A stretch of DNA of 64,000 nt from Saprospiraceae bacterium (GCA_958295895.1 CATQHI010000002.1:124001-188000); one strand, 5' to 3'; counted from the stretch's first letter, positions 7,584 through 17,057 are shown. The notes: generated by a model from the sequence alone, not told the origin. Numbers and translations: made by a program.

Positions 7584-10052
7584 GTGTCTCACCAAGTCCC
7601 CGAAACCCTGCTAAAAACCGGTACCGACTGGTTCGAAACCCGCGGTTGGGCCCCCTTCCCCTTCCAGCAGCAAGCCTGGCAAGCGTACCTGAGCGGCAAG
7701 AGCGGACTGGTCAACGCCCCCACCGGCAGCGGCAAGACCTACTCCCTCATCCTACCCATCCTCCTGGAGTTCCTACGCGAGCATCCCGACCGGCCCACCA
7801 AGGCAAACAACGGGCTGCGGGCCGTATGGATCACCCCTATCCGCGCTCTGACCCGCGAGATCCAGGGAGCCGCCGAGCGAGCCATCGAGGACCTGGGCAT
7901 GAAGTGGCGCGTCGGCGTGCGCTCCGGCGACACCAAAACCAGCGAACGTACGAAGCAGCGCAGCAAGCCCCCCGAGATCCTCATCACCACCCCCGAGAGC
8001 CTGCACCTGCTAATGGCTAGTAAAGGCTACGAAAAGTTCTTCGGCGATCTGCGGGTGGTAGTCTGCGACGAGTGGCACGAACTGCTGGGCACCAAGCGGG
8101 GTGTACTCGTAGAGCTCGCGCTAAGCCGGCTACGGGGACTGCGCGGCACGGCCTTCCGCACCTGGGGCATTTCGGCCACCATCGGCAACATGAACGAGGC
8201 GCTGGACGTACTCGTGCCCCCCAGTCTACCGACCGACCGCACCATCATCCGCTCCGGCACGCTGAAGCAGACCGAGATGGTCACGGTGCTACCCGACGAG
8301 ATCGAGACCTTCCCCTGGTCGGGCCACCTGGGCATCAAACTGCTGGAAAAGGTGGTGCCCATCATCTATGCCTCGGGCTCCACGCTGATCTTCACGAATA
8401 CCCGCAGCCAGTGCGAGATCTGGTACCAGCGGCTGCTGGACTTCGACCCCGAGCTCTCCGGGGCCATCGCCATGCATCACGGCAGCATCAGTCGGGAGCT
8501 CCGCGACTGGGTCGAGGATGCGCTGCACGAGGGGACGCTCAAGGCGGTAGTGTGTACTTCGAGCCTCGATTTGGGGGTGGACTTTCGTCCCGTAGAGACC
8601 ATCGTACAGATCGGCAGTCCGAAGGGGGTAGCCCGCTTTCTCCAGCGCGCCGGCCGCAGTGGTCACCGACCAGGAGCAAAAAGCACCATCCACTTCGTCC
8701 CCACCAATAGCCTGGAACTCCTAGAGGCCTCCGCCCTGCGGCGCTGCATCGAGGAGCAGGTGATTGAGGCACGCATCCCCTACATCCGTAGCTTCGACGT
8801 GCTGGTGCAGTACCTGGTGACGCTGGCGGTGAGCGGGGGTTTTCGGCGTGACGAGGTACTGGCCGAGGTCCGCAACACCTTTTGCTTCGCCTCGGTGACC
8901 GATGAGGAGTTCGCCTGGTGCCTCGACTTCATCACCACCGGCGGTAATAGCCTGGGGGCGTACGATGAGTTCCACAAGGTGATCCGCGACGAGGAGGGCG
9001 TCTATTGGGTAGAGAGCAAGCGCGTAGCCATGATGCACCGCATGAGCATCGGAGCTATCGTCAGCGAGACCACCGTGATGCTCAAGTACATGACCGGGGG
9101 CTACATCGGCTCGATCGAGGAGTACTTCATCTCCAGCCTCAAGCCCGGCGATACCTTCTGGTTTGCCGGCCGCAGCCTCAAATTCATCAAGATCAAGGGT
9201 ACCGAGGCCCTCGTCAAGCGCAGCAACGCCAAGAAGGGTAAGGTGCCCAGCTGGCGTGGCGGACGGATGCAGTTGTCCAGTCAGCTCTCGGAATTCCTTC
9301 GCCGAGCTATGGAGCAGCTCAAGCTAGAAGACTACCACGACGCCGAGCTCGCCAAACTCGCCCCCCTGCGCGACATCCAGATGCGCCGTAGCGCCGTGCC
9401 CGCCAGCGATGAGCTGCTCATCGAGTACTTCCAGGACCGCGAGGGCTACCACCTGGTGATGTACCCCTGCGAGGGTCGCGGGATCCACGAGGGGCTAAGT
9501 TCCCTGGTCGCCTACCGCATCGGGCAGTTTGCCCCCCTCACCTTCACCATCGCCATGAACGACTACGGCTTCGAGCTACTCTGCGACCAGCCCATCCCCA
9601 TTGAGGAGGCCCTGGGCAGCGGAGTATTCGACGCCACCGATCTGACCCACGACCTTAACGCCGGCATCAACGCCACCGAAATGGCCAAGCGCCGCTTCCG
9701 CGACATCGCCGCCATCGCCGGGCTTATCTTCAAGGGCTACCCCGGCAAGCAAAAGAAAGAGAAGCACCTCCAGAGCGGCTCCCAACTCTTCTTCGACGTC
9801 TTCACCGACTACGAGCCCGGCAACCTCCTGCTCCAGCAGGCCTACGACGAGATCATGACCTTCCAGCTCCAGGAGGCCCGCCTACGCGACGCCCTTGACC
9901 GTATCAACGGCCAGACTATCCTGTTCAAGCAACCCAGCAAGGCTACTCCCTTCAGCTTTTCCCTCATCGTCGACCGCCTGCGCGAGCGCATCAGCTCGGA
10001 AACGTTGCAAGATCGGGTGAAGCGGATGCGACTGGCGCTGGTTAGGGACTGA
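7584..10052 (+). CDS. Lhr-type DEXH-box helicase (ligase-associated DNA damage response type)
   Basis: 822 residues. The GTG at 7584 gives the normal start (VSHQVPETLLKTGTDWFETRG); ATG 7467 would translate the repeat region. Motifs in order are Q-rich entry PFPFQQQAW, Walker A APTGSGKT, motif II VVCDEWHELL (DEWH), motif III SATIG, and motif VI QRAGRSGHRPG, followed by the long C-terminal part typical of Lhr helicases. Length fits the ligase-associated subfamily (about 820). In many genomes this gene travels with an ATP-dependent DNA ligase, an MBL-fold exonuclease and a phosphodiesterase; none of these is in the window. I infer a role in DNA repair. Confidence 0.85.
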   Translation: MSHQVPETLLKTGTDWFETRGWAPFPFQQQAWQAYLSGKSGLVNAPTGSGKTYSLILPILLEFLREHPDRPTKANNGLRAVWITPIRALTREIQGAAERAIEDLGMKWRVGVRSGDTKTSERTKQRSKPPEILITTPESLHLLMASKGYEKFFGDLRVVVCDEWHELLGTKRGVLVELALSRLRGLRGTAFRTWGISATIGNMNEALDVLVPPSLPTDRTIIRSGTLKQTEMVTVLPDEIETFPWSGHLGIKLLEKVVPIIYASGSTLIFTNTRSQCEIWYQRLLDFDPELSGAIAMHHGSISRELRDWVEDALHEGTLKAVVCTSSLDLGVDFRPVETIVQIGSPKGVARFLQRAGRSGHRPGAKSTIHFVPTNSLELLEASALRRCIEEQVIEARIPYIRSFDVLVQYLVTLAVSGGFRRDEVLAEVRNTFCFASVTDEEFAWCLDFITTGGNSLGAYDEFHKVIRDEEGVYWVESKRVAMMHRMSIGAIVSETTVMLKYMTGGYIGSIEEYFISSLKPGDTFWFAGRSLKFIKIKGTEALVKRSNAKKGKVPSWRGGRMQLSSQLSEFLRRAMEQLKLEDYHDAELAKLAPLRDIQMRRSAVPASDELLIEYFQDREGYHLVMYPCEGRGIHEGLSSLVAYRIGQFAPLTFTIAMNDYGFELLCDQPIPIEEALGSGVFDATDLTHDLNAGINATEMAKRRFRDIAAIAGLIFKGYPGKQKKEKHLQSGSQLFFDVFTDYEPGNLLLQQAYDEIMTFQLQEARLRDALDRINGQTILFKQPSKATPFSFSLIVDRLRERISSETLQDRVKRMRLALVRD

Positions 10053-10082
10053 TAGCAGGCCGCGGCTAGAAGCCACGAACCG

Positions 10083-10613
10083 CTACAGTCCCCCCACCGC
10101 GCCAATGGTCCACTCCAGCCGAGTCTCAATATTTTGAGAGGTGACGCCCAGGGGGTGAAAGACGACCTCCATCCGCACCGCCTCCTGGTCCAGGTAGAGA
10201 GTACGGAAGTTTCTCAGGCCGGGGTTGAGGTTGATCACCTGCTGGCGGCGGCCGTCGTGGTCGACGCTGAACATGATATCGGCGATACTGCACTGCGGCT
10301 CACTGGTGGGGCACACGCGCAGCTCTACGCGGCGAATTTCGCGAAAGTCCTCCCCGGAAAGACTCACGATGCGGGCGCGGATGCCACCGACCTGGTCTAC
10401 ATCGTCGGCGGTAAAGGCACTGGCATCGAGGGTAGACAGAAAGCGGGTGACCATGCTGGCCTGAGAGATGACGAAGAGCTGCGGGGCCACCTGTCCGGCC
10501 GGCACGATGAACTCGATGGGGTCGTAGGTGATGTCGAAGAGCCGCTCGCCCCGATTACTGCTCGGACAGGCCGAGAGAACGCACAGCCCCAGCAGGGCCA
10601 GTAGATACCGCAT
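10083..10613 (-). CDS. lipoprotein of unknown function
   Basis: 176 residues with a lipoprotein signal (LLGLCVLSAC, Cys16). The mature part looks beta-rich, with a Cys pair in RVCPTSEPQC, and no recognised domain. It is convergent with the helicase gene (31 nt apart) and divergent from pssA. I do not recognise the family. Confidence 0.65.
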   Translation of the reverse strand: MRYLLALLGLCVLSACPSSNRGERLFDITYDPIEFIVPAGQVAPQLFVISQASMVTRFLSTLDASAFTADDVDQVGGIRARIVSLSGEDFREIRRVELRVCPTSEPQCSIADIMFSVDHDGRRQQVINLNPGLRNFRTLYLDQEAVRMEVVFHPLGVTSQNIETRLEWTIGAVGGL

Positions 10614-10675
10614 GGTGTAGGTAGTTAAGCCTTACCCTAACGCGGTGCCGGGGTGAAAACTTACCTTGTCCCCCC

Positions 10676-11431
10676 GTGAAAGCCTGGATTCCCAATTTCG
10701 TCACCCTGCTCAACCTGTTCTGCGGCTGCGCGGCGTTGATCTGTATCCTTGACCTGCAGTTCATCGCGGCCTTCTGGTTCCTGTTCGCGGCCGGCTGGTT
10801 CGACTTTGCGGATGGGCTCGTAGCCCGCGCCCTCCATGTTAGCAGCGAGCACGGTAAGGAACTCGATAGTTTGGCGGATATGGTGAGCTTCGGGGTCGTG
10901 CCGGCGGTGATCTACTATGTGCTCCTGCTCTCCGCGAATTTCTTGGCACCTGCGGCCCCGCCCGATCCGGATGCGTATGCCCCACCTGCTGCCTTCACGG
11001 TTACCTGGTCGTGGTACGCTGCCCCCGCTCTGCTGCTTGCCCTCTTCAGTGCCCTGCGCCTGGCCAAGTTCAATCTGGATACGCGGCAGACCGAGCATTT
11101 CCTAGGCGTAGCCACGCCGACGAGCACCGTCTACGCCACCGGCCTGATGCTCATCGTAGCCACGAACGCGGACTGGCGCCTCTACGTACTGAGCCCCTAC
11201 GTGCTGTACCCCTCCATCCTCATCTTCTCCTACCTACTGGTCAGCGAGCACCCCATGTTCAGCTTCAAATTGAAGGGCTTCGGCTGGGCGGGCAATGAGA
11301 CGCGGTATATCTTTGCCGCCGCCGCCATCGTGCTGTTTCTGCTGCTCTGGGCCTCGGCCTTTCCCTTCATCGTGCTGGTCTATTTGCTTCTGAATCTAGT
11401 TTCCCCGCCCCGCTCCCACCCCACCGTATGA
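10676..11431 (+). CDS. pssA: CDP-diacylglycerol--serine O-phosphatidyltransferase
   Basis: 251 residues, GTG start. The CDP-alcohol phosphatidyltransferase signature is complete: DG..AR (DGLVARAL) then G...D...D (GKELDSLAD), at about residues 46-66. About six to seven membrane segments follow. It condenses CDP-diacylglycerol with serine to phosphatidylserine, the precursor of phosphatidylethanolamine, in the inner membrane. A loop around residues 90-100 (LAPAAPPDPD) is written by a perfect copy of the dispersed 18-mer and appears to be an insertion. The gene overlaps purS by four bases (ATGA). Confidence 0.87.
   Translation: MKAWIPNFVTLLNLFCGCAALICILDLQFIAAFWFLFAAGWFDFADGLVARALHVSSEHGKELDSLADMVSFGVVPAVIYYVLLLSANFLAPAAPPDPDAYAPPAAFTVTWSWYAAPALLLALFSALRLAKFNLDTRQTEHFLGVATPTSTVYATGLMLIVATNADWRLYVLSPYVLYPSILIFSYLLVSEHPMFSFKLKGFGWAGNETRYIFAAAAIVLFLLLWASAFPFIVLVYLLLNLVSPPRSHPTV
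10946..10963 (-). repeat. dispersed 18-mer, perfect copy inside pssA
   Basis: The minus strand matches all 18 positions. In the pssA frame it reads APAAPP, in a hydrophilic loop between membrane segments. Confidence 0.85.
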
Positions 11432-11679
11432 CCTACCTCGCCCACATCAACATCATGCCCAAGGCCGAACTGCTCGACCCCCAGGGCAAAGTCGTCGTCA
11501 AGAACCTACCTAACCTCGGCATCCAGGGCGTCAGCGACGTACGCATCGGCAAGCACGTGACCATGACCCTAGAGGCGGGCAGCGAGCAGGAGGCCCACGA
11601 TAAGGTCGAGACGGCCTGCAGTAAGCTGCTGGCTAATGTGATTATGGAGGGGTATGATTTCGTGGTGGAGGAGGCGTAG
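11428..11679 (+). CDS. purS: phosphoribosylformylglycinamidine synthase subunit PurS
   Basis: 83 residues, the usual length of PurS. Typical features are the start YLAHINIMPKAELLDPQGK, the central LPNLGIQGVSDVRIGKHV, and the acidic-strand end. PurS bridges PurQ and PurL in the FGAM synthase complex of purine synthesis. PurQ and PurL are not in the window; purK lies 35 kb away. Its start overlaps the pssA stop, so translation is probably coupled. Confidence 0.88.
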   Translation: MTYLAHINIMPKAELLDPQGKVVVKNLPNLGIQGVSDVRIGKHVTMTLEAGSEQEAHDKVETACSKLLANVIMEGYDFVVEEA

Positions 11680-11696
11680 TAGTTAGCGAACTGAGG

Positions 11697-11714
11697 GGGC
11701 GGGGCCGCAGGTGC
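11697..11714 (+). repeat. dispersed 18-mer, perfect copy
   Basis: It matches all 18 positions and lies in the 107-nt gap between purS and msrB. Downstream at about 11730 the sequence GAACCCTTCGAGGT also occurs in the metY leader (minus strand, about 40925). Confidence 0.85.
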
Positions 11715-11786
11715 GGAGGGGAGTGAGGAACCCTTCGAGGTCCGGTGGAAGTCCAACCAAACTAGCGGTTTACCTGTTTTCCAACT

Positions 11787-12191
11787 ATGAAAACGAAAGA
11801 AAACTGGAACACCCTGACCAAGGAAGAAGAGCGCATCATCGCCCACAAAGGCACCGAAATGCCCTTCACCGGGGAGTATAATAACTTTAAGCAGGACGGA
11901 GTCTACGTCTGCCGCCGCTGCGAGGCGCCCCTGTACGATAGTAAGGCAAAATTTAGCAGTGGCTGTGGCTGGCCGAGCTTCGACGATGAGGTAGCGGGAG
12001 CCGTGCGCCACGAGACGGATGCTGACGGCCGCCGCACCGAGATCCTCTGCAACAACTGCGGCGCCCACCTAGGCCACGTCTTCAAGGGCGAGCGCTTCAC
12101 GGACAAGAACACCCGTCACTGCGTGAACAGCCTGTCGATGAAGTTCATCTCCCGCGAGAAGTACGAAGCTGGCTCCGCCAGCGCCGTTTAA
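11787..12191 (+). CDS. msrB: peptide-methionine (R)-S-oxide reductase
   Basis: 134 residues. Both zinc CxxC pairs are present (CRRC and CNNC), with the fold signature SGCGWPSF and the catalytic Cys in RHCVNSLSM. MsrB reduces the R epimer of methionine sulfoxide in proteins using thioredoxin. No signal peptide is seen, so it is probably cytoplasmic. msrA follows after 12 nt on the same strand, so the two stereospecific repair enzymes probably form an operon. Confidence 0.93.
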   Translation: MKTKENWNTLTKEEERIIAHKGTEMPFTGEYNNFKQDGVYVCRRCEAPLYDSKAKFSSGCGWPSFDDEVAGAVRHETDADGRRTEILCNNCGAHLGHVFKGERFTDKNTRHCVNSLSMKFISREKYEAGSASAV

Positions 12192-12203
12192 CGCAGCGTG
12201 TAG

Positions 12204-12722
12204 TTGCGCCACACTATACCGTACACCATCCTATTAGGCGCCGGCTGCTTCTGGAGCAAGGAATACCACCTCGCTCAGCTTCCCGGCGTACTACGCACCC
12301 GCGTAGGCTTCGCCGGTGGCCACACCGTCGACCCCACCTACGTACAGGTCTGCCACAAGGACACCGGCCACGCCGAGGTCGTCGAGGTGACCTACGACCC
12401 CGAGGTACTATCGGCTGAGGCCCTACTGACTGAGTTCTTCACCCTGCACAACTTCAAGATCAACCGCGGGCGGGGCGTCGGACAGTACCGCTCGGCGATC
12501 TTCTCCCTGACTGACGATGAGCAGCTGGCCACCGCCCGCCGGATGCTGCGTGCCCTGTCGGAGGCCAGGTTCGACCCCCAGACGGACGTGGCCGTGGTGC
12601 CCGCCTTTTACCCCGCCGAGGCCCGCCACCAGGGCTACTGCGACACTCACGGTATGCAGCCTGAGCGCAAGCAGAATGACCGGGTACGGGAAGTGCTCGC
12701 CGGGGCAACCAAAGCACACTGA
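12204..12722 (+). CDS. msrA: peptide-methionine (S)-S-oxide reductase
   Basis: 172 residues. The active-site motif GAGCFWS is at about residues 12-18 and GHAEVVEVTYDP is the usual second signature. The start is TTG at 12204, directly after an in-frame stop; no ATG or GTG precedes the active site. MsrA repairs the S epimer of methionine sulfoxide and complements the MsrB upstream. Confidence 0.92.
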   Translation: MRHTIPYTILLGAGCFWSKEYHLAQLPGVLRTRVGFAGGHTVDPTYVQVCHKDTGHAEVVEVTYDPEVLSAEALLTEFFTLHNFKINRGRGVGQYRSAIFSLTDDEQLATARRMLRALSEARFDPQTDVAVVPAFYPAEARHQGYCDTHGMQPERKQNDRVREVLAGATKAH

Positions 12723-12774
12723 AGGTGTTAGCTTACAGCTTCTCTACTTCGAGCCGACTGAAATTTAATCTACC

Positions 12775-13995
12775 ATGGGCCAGCGCCTAATCTACCTCGA
12801 CAACAACGCCACTACCCCGACTGACCCCCGGGTGGTGGACGCTATGATCCCCTACTTTTACGATAACCCCGGCAACGCCGCCAGCCGCAACCACCCCTTC
12901 GGCTGGAAGGCAGAGGGCGCAGTAGACGTTGCCCGTAAGCAAATCGCCGATCTCATCAACGTCGACGAACGGGAGATCATCTTTACCAGCGGTGCCACCG
13001 AGAGCGACAACCTCGCCATCAAGGGTGTCTTCGAGATGTACCAGCGCAAGGGCAATCACATCATCACCGTCAAGACCGAGCACAAGGCCGTCCTCGATGC
13101 CTGCGCCAAGGTGCAGAAGATGGGAGGCCAGGTCACTTACCTCGATGTGGACCGCCAGGGCCGTATTCGCCTTGAGGAGTTGGAAGCCGCCATTACCGAC
13201 AAGACCGTCCTGGTCAGCGTGATGTGGGCCAACAACGAGACCGGCGTCATTCAGGATATGAAGGCGATCGGCGACATCTGTGCTAAGCACGGGGTGCTGT
13301 TTATGTCTGATGCCACCCAGGCCGTCGGCAAGATCCCCGTCGATCCCAAGGCTATGGGTGTGCACCTCATGGCGTTCACCAGCCACAAAATGTACGGGCC
13401 CAAGGGCGTGGGGGCACTTTTCGTAAACCGGAAGAACCCCCGCGTTAAGGTCACCAGCCAAATGGACGGCGGTGGACATGAGCGCGGCATGCGCAGTGGC
13501 ACCCTTAATGTACCCGGTATTGTAGGCTTCGGTAAGGCCGCCGAGATCGCCAAGGCAGAAATGGCCGAGGACGCCGCCCGCCTCAGCAAGCTCCGCGATA
13601 AACTACAGCACGAGCTGACGTCCATCCTCGAAGAGAGCTACGTCAACGGCGATCAGGCGCACCGCATGCCCCACGTTACGAACATCAGCTTCAAGCACGT
13701 GGAGGGTGAGGGCCTGATGATGACCTTCAACCAGAACATCGCCGTCAGCTCCGGCTCGGCCTGTACCTCCGCTAGCCTCGAGCCTAGCTACGTGCTGGTA
13801 GCCCTGGGACTCGGCGACGACCTGGCCCACTCCAGCCTCCGCTTTAGCCTCGGCCGCTTCACTACTGAGGAAGACATCGACGAGACCATCGCCAAGGTCG
13901 CCGAGGGCGTCAACCACATGCGCGAGCTCAGCCCCATCTGGGAAATGTACAAGGAGGGCATCGATATCGACGCCATTGAGTGGAGTGAGCACTAG
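12775..13995 (+). CDS. iscS: cysteine desulfurase IscS
   Basis: 406 residues. The PLP-binding Lys is in [10 protein letters not shown] and the sulfur-accepting Cys is in [17 protein letters not shown], as in IscS/NifS class I desulfurases. It moves cysteine sulfur as persulfide to the scaffold encoded next, iscU (81 nt downstream), for Fe-S cluster assembly in the cytoplasm. The order iscS-iscU-iscA on one strand suggests an operon. No IscR-like regulator is adjacent. Confidence 0.95.
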   Translation: MGQRLIYLDNNATTPTDPRVVDAMIPYFYDNPGNAASRNHPFGWKAEGAVDVARKQIADLINVDEREIIFTSGATESDNLAIKGVFEMYQRKGNHIITVKTEHKAVLDACAKVQKMGGQVTYLDVDRQGRIRLEELEAAITDKTVLVSVMWANNETGVIQDMKAIGDICAKHGVLFMSDATQAVGKIPVDPKAMGVHLMAFTSHKMYGPKGVGALFVNRKNPRVKVTSQMDGGGHERGMRSGTLNVPGIVGFGKAAEIAKAEMAEDAARLSKLRDKLQHELTSILEESYVNGDQAHRMPHVTNISFKHVEGEGLMMTFNQNIAVSSGSACTSASLEPSYVLVALGLGDDLAHSSLRFSLGRFTTEEDIDETIAKVAEGVNHMRELSPIWEMYKEGIDIDAIEWSEH

Positions 13996-14076
13996 CTCAT
14001 CTTTTTTCTTCCTTAACTTGTTACTATTCTACCGCCTCGCGCGACCTTAATCGTTTACCCCTTTACTTCTCCCACC

Positions 14077-14496
14077 ATGGCATACAGCGAAAAACTGCTC
14101 GACCACTTTAAGAATCCCCGCAACGTAGGTACGCTCGATAAGAACAGCGACAACGTAGGGACCGGTCTCGTAGGTGCCCCCGAGTGCGGTGACGTCATGC
14201 GGCTACAGATTGAGGTAGATCCTATTACCCAGAAGATCACCCAGGCTAAGTTTAAGACCTTTGGCTGTGGTTCGGCCATTGCTAGCTCCAGTCTGGCGAC
14301 TGAGTGGCTGAAGGGTAAGACCGTCGACGAGGCCCTGGCCATCGACAATATGGCCATCGTAGAGGAGCTAGCTCTGCCCCCCGTAAAGATCCACTGCTCC
14401 GTACTGGCTGAGGACGCCATTAAGGGAGCCATCAAGGACTACCAGACTAAGCACGGTGTGCAGACCGCAGAGTCTATCGCTGCCACCACGCACTAA
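14077..14496 (+). CDS. iscU: Fe-S cluster scaffold IscU
   Basis: 139 residues. The three scaffold cysteines are in GAPECGDVM, FGCGSAIASSS and KIHCSVLAEDAI, and the HscA-recognition segment LPPVK immediately precedes the last Cys. Clusters are built here from IscS sulfur. No hscA/hscB/fdx follows, so this is a reduced isc cluster. Confidence 0.95.
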   Translation: MAYSEKLLDHFKNPRNVGTLDKNSDNVGTGLVGAPECGDVMRLQIEVDPITQKITQAKFKTFGCGSAIASSSLATEWLKGKTVDEALAIDNMAIVEELALPPVKIHCSVLAEDAIKGAIKDYQTKHGVQTAESIAATTH

Positions 14497-14508
14497 ACCG
14501 CGCCCGTC

Positions 14509-14835
14509 ATGCTTTACGTAGCCGATAGTGCTAAGGAACGCCTGCGCGAAATTCGGGAAGCTAAGAGCATGCCCGAGAACCATTTTCTACGGGTAAGCAT
14601 TACCAGCGGAGGCTGCTCGGGTCTGTCCTACCAGTTGGACTTTGACGACGAGCTTCAGCCCCGTGATCAGGTCTTCGAAGATAACGGCGAGACCGTCGTA
14701 TGTGACCTTAAGTCCTTCCTCTACCTCTGCAACTCTACCCTCGAGTTCAGCGGCGGTCTGGACGGCAGGGGCTTCGCCTTCAATAATCCTAACGCCACAC
14801 GTGAGTGCGGCTGTGGGGAGAGTTTTGCGGTCTAG
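14509..14835 (+). CDS. iscA: iron-sulfur carrier IscA (HesB/IscA family)
   Basis: 108 residues. The three conserved cysteines are present: GGCSGLSYQL at about residue 36 and CGCG close to the C-terminus (RECGCGESFAV). It receives clusters from IscU and delivers them to targets. It lies 12 nt after iscU and is followed by a strong hairpin. A second, longer paralogue is at 15520. Confidence 0.92.
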   Translation: MLYVADSAKERLREIREAKSMPENHFLRVSITSGGCSGLSYQLDFDDELQPRDQVFEDNGETVVCDLKSFLYLCNSTLEFSGGLDGRGFAFNNPNATRECGCGESFAV

Positions 14836-14856
14836 CCGCACCTAAAATTCATAGCT

Positions 14857-14892
14857 AGCGCCCCGTTGGACTTGTCCGGCGGGGCGCTTTCC
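14857..14892 (+). terminator. terminator after iscA, probably two-way
   Basis: A 9-bp stem, AGCGCCCCG (14857-14865) with CGGGGCGCT (14880-14888), is followed by TTTCC. It lies between iscA and the convergent gene ending at 14895, so it can serve both strands. Confidence 0.8.
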
Positions 14893-14894
14893 GT

Positions 14895-15440
14895 TCAAGT
14901 CGTCAGCACCGAAGCCGCCTCCCGCCGGATAGCCCCCTGCGCCAGTGCCACCGGGTCCTCCACCTGCTGGGCACTCAGGCGGCGCAGGCGTTCGGCGATC
15001 TGCCGGCTGGAATCAGCCCCCTCGGCGGCCCGGGCGATCAGCATACTGATGTTGTCACGCGACTGGGTGATGATGCGCCACAGCGAGTCACTCACGTAAA
15101 TTTGCTGGGTAATATTGTATTCCACCTCCTGCCGGATGGTCAGCAGCAGCTCGGCGGTATACTCCCGGGGCGCACTATCCTCGGCGGGCGGGATACGTAG
15201 CAGTAGGTTGGGCAGGGAAATACGCTCCAGCATTAGCGTAAAGCGCTCACACGCCTGCAGACGCAGCGTCTCGATACCAGGTCCAGCATCTGCCGGGGCC
15301 GCAGGTGCAAGCGCCGTGTAAAGGCCTTCGATACTGGACCGGATGGCCGCCAGGTGGCGCAGCAATCCAATAGCGAACGCGACCAGACCAATTACTGCCA
15401 ATAGCGGAAGCAGGATGGAGTAGATGTAGAAGAAGGCCAT
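14895..15440 (-). CDS. single-pass membrane protein, unknown family
   Basis: 181 residues from ATG 15440 (MAFFYIYSILLPLLAVIGLV). An earlier in-frame ATG at 15548 would run into the neighbouring iscA-type gene, so I reject it. There is one N-terminal membrane helix, then a soluble helical region with ERISLPNLLLRIPPAED and EVEYNITQQIYVSDSLWRII. No catalytic motif is visible. A Bacteroidota-specific envelope protein is likely. The segment LAPAAPADAG is written by a copy of the dispersed 18-mer. Confidence 0.6.
   Translation of the reverse strand: MAFFYIYSILLPLLAVIGLVAFAIGLLRHLAAIRSSIEGLYTALAPAAPADAGPGIETLRLQACERFTLMLERISLPNLLLRIPPAEDSAPREYTAELLLTIRQEVEYNITQQIYVSDSLWRIITQSRDNISMLIARAAEGADSSRQIAERLRRLSAQQVEDPVALAQGAIRREAASVLTT
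15291..15308 (+). repeat. dispersed 18-mer, 16 of 18
   Basis: This copy is inside the single-pass membrane protein gene, on the strand opposite to coding. It produces a flexible LAPAAPA segment just after the membrane-proximal helix. Confidence 0.7.
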
Positions 15441-15519
15441 AGTCAGGGTATCGCTGGGGCACACGGCCAACCATGCCCGGGGCCGTTTGTTATCTTTACG
15501 TCCAAAGGTACTACCAAAT

Positions 15520-15879
15520 ATGAGCGCTGACGTCAAATCGCCCACCAAGACCGCCCCGATCTCAATTACCCCCTCCGCTATGGAGCAGCTCAGCCGGCTG
15601 CGTAAAGAACTTGGGGTGAACGGCGATCACTTTCTGCGCATTGGGGTACGGGGGGGCGGTTGCTCGGGCTTTGAGTACCAACTGGGCTTTGACCTGCCGC
15701 AGGAGGACGATCAGAAATTCACGGTTGGCAACGAGCAGGTGCTCATGAAGGCCGGCCACGCCCTGTACCTACTGGGCATGGAGATCGACTGGGCCACCGG
15801 ACTCAACAACCGCGGCTTCACCTTCAATAATCCTAACGCAAAGGAGACCTGTGGCTGCGGCACCTCCTTCAGCGCCTAG
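15520..15879 (+). CDS. second IscA/HesB-type iron-sulfur carrier
   Basis: 119 residues from ATG 15520. It has GGGCSGFEYQLGFD and the C-terminal CGCG (ETCGCGTSFSA), the three cysteines of A-type carriers. It is longer than the IscA at 14509 by an N-terminal tail (SADVKSPTKTAP). Bacteroidota often keep more than one A-type carrier with different clients (2Fe-2S or 4Fe-4S). Its stop lies inside the start of the methyltransferase gene (29-nt overlap). Confidence 0.88.
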   Translation: MSADVKSPTKTAPISITPSAMEQLSRLRKELGVNGDHFLRIGVRGGGCSGFEYQLGFDLPQEDDQKFTVGNEQVLMKAGHALYLLGMEIDWATGLNNRGFTFNNPNAKETCGCGTSFSA

Positions 15880-16675
15880 GTTCGGTCACCTACTGCCCCC
15901 GTCGCCGGCCGAGCGCCGCGGCATCCCCCTTTACTATGAGAAGTCGGAGGACGAAACACGCCAAGACGTTTATGAGCGCTACGATGAGCTGGTTACGCGG
16001 CAGACGTTGTTGCATCTGTGTGATTCTCTGCACGGAGGCTACCCGCTACAACCGCTGCTAGATTATATATCTCGGTGGCTACCCGACCGGCCCCGTGTAT
16101 CCATTGCCGATATTGGTTGCAGCGTCGGTCGCTTGATCGGTGCGTTTGCTACCCTGCACCCTGACTGGGACTGCTACGGCATCGACTTCAGCTACCAGAT
16201 GCTGCGGCAGGCCAACGATCACTGGATCAAGGGGTTGGATATCAAGCCCAACATTGGCCGCTATGGGTTCCCATTCCATACCATTCCTGGCACCCATACC
16301 TCAAATCTTCACTTTGCGCTGGCTGATGCCGCTGCCCTCCCCTTTCCGGACGCTAGCCTGGAGGTTGTGTTCAGCACGTTCCTGATCGACCGGGTAACTG
16401 ACCCCGTCCAGACCCTTCAGGAGTGGCATCGCGTGCTCCAGCCCTCGGGTACCCTCATCATCGTTTCTCCCCTCAACTTCCTCCAGTCGCAGCAGTGGGA
16501 GCGCTACTTTCCTCCGATGAAGCTTATTGCTCCGCTGATGCAGTCTGGCTGGCGTCTTATCGACCTCACCGACCCCCTCCTACTTCGTGAGCCCATGGAT
16601 GCCCGGGGGAACCAAGTTTGCTGGCACACCTTCGCCGTCGTGCTGCAAAAAGCGGCCGATGGCCCCGCCGCGTGA
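15851..16675 (+). CDS. class I SAM-dependent methyltransferase
   Basis: 274 residues, GTG start within the 3' end of the IscA-type gene. The SAM-binding motif I is SIADIGCSVGRLIG at about residue 83, with motif II YGIDFSYQML, and the later LADAAALPFPDASLEVVFS typical of UbiE/type 11 enzymes. A predicted WHRVLQPSGTLIIVSPLNFL follows. The acceptor is unknown. The overlap suggests translational coupling with the carrier upstream, though no functional link is evident. Confidence 0.75.
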   Translation: MAAAPPSAPRFGHLLPPSPAERRGIPLYYEKSEDETRQDVYERYDELVTRQTLLHLCDSLHGGYPLQPLLDYISRWLPDRPRVSIADIGCSVGRLIGAFATLHPDWDCYGIDFSYQMLRQANDHWIKGLDIKPNIGRYGFPFHTIPGTHTSNLHFALADAAALPFPDASLEVVFSTFLIDRVTDPVQTLQEWHRVLQPSGTLIIVSPLNFLQSQQWERYFPPMKLIAPLMQSGWRLIDLTDPLLLREPMDARGNQVCWHTFAVVLQKAADGPAA

Positions 16676-16682
16676 TATCTCC

Positions 16683-17057
16683 CTACCCCTCCTTGCGCAA
16701 ATACACTAAATAGGTGGCGATATTTTTCACCTGCTCGTCGGTCAGGGCATGGTTCTTGAAGGCGGGCATTACGCCCAGACCGGCCCGGGTCTGGAAGCGA
16801 ATCAGGGCGCTGGGTAGTGGTTTATTGATGATGGAGGGGCCTAGTCCCGACCGTCCACCGGGGTGACAGCCGGAGCACTTACCCGCAAAGAGGATACTAC
16901 CCTCACGTAATGCCTCAGTGGGTAAGCTCACTTCGGTAGCAGCGGGCACCCGCGATGGGGTCGAACAGCCATCCAGTACCCAGCAGAGGCAGAGCAGAGT
17001 GACTACCGCCGGGATCGCAGCGATGGTACGCTGCCTTACTGCTTGCTTACTTTCCAT
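16683..17057 (-). CDS. small c-type cytochrome lipoprotein
   Basis: 124 residues with a signal ending LCLCWVLDGC (lipobox Cys31), one haem c motif CSGCH at about residues 61-65, and a C-terminal Met ligand candidate in GVMPAFKNHAL. The fold is a standard class I cytochrome c. It starts inside the 3' end of the PQQ-type dehydrogenase gene (22-nt overlap), so it is probably the electron acceptor of that enzyme. Confidence 0.88.
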   Translation of the reverse strand: MESKQAVRQRTIAAIPAVVTLLCLCWVLDGCSTPSRVPAATEVSLPTEALREGSILFAGKCSGCHPGGRSGLGPSIINKPLPSALIRFQTRAGLGVMPAFKNHALTDEQVKNIATYLVYLRKEG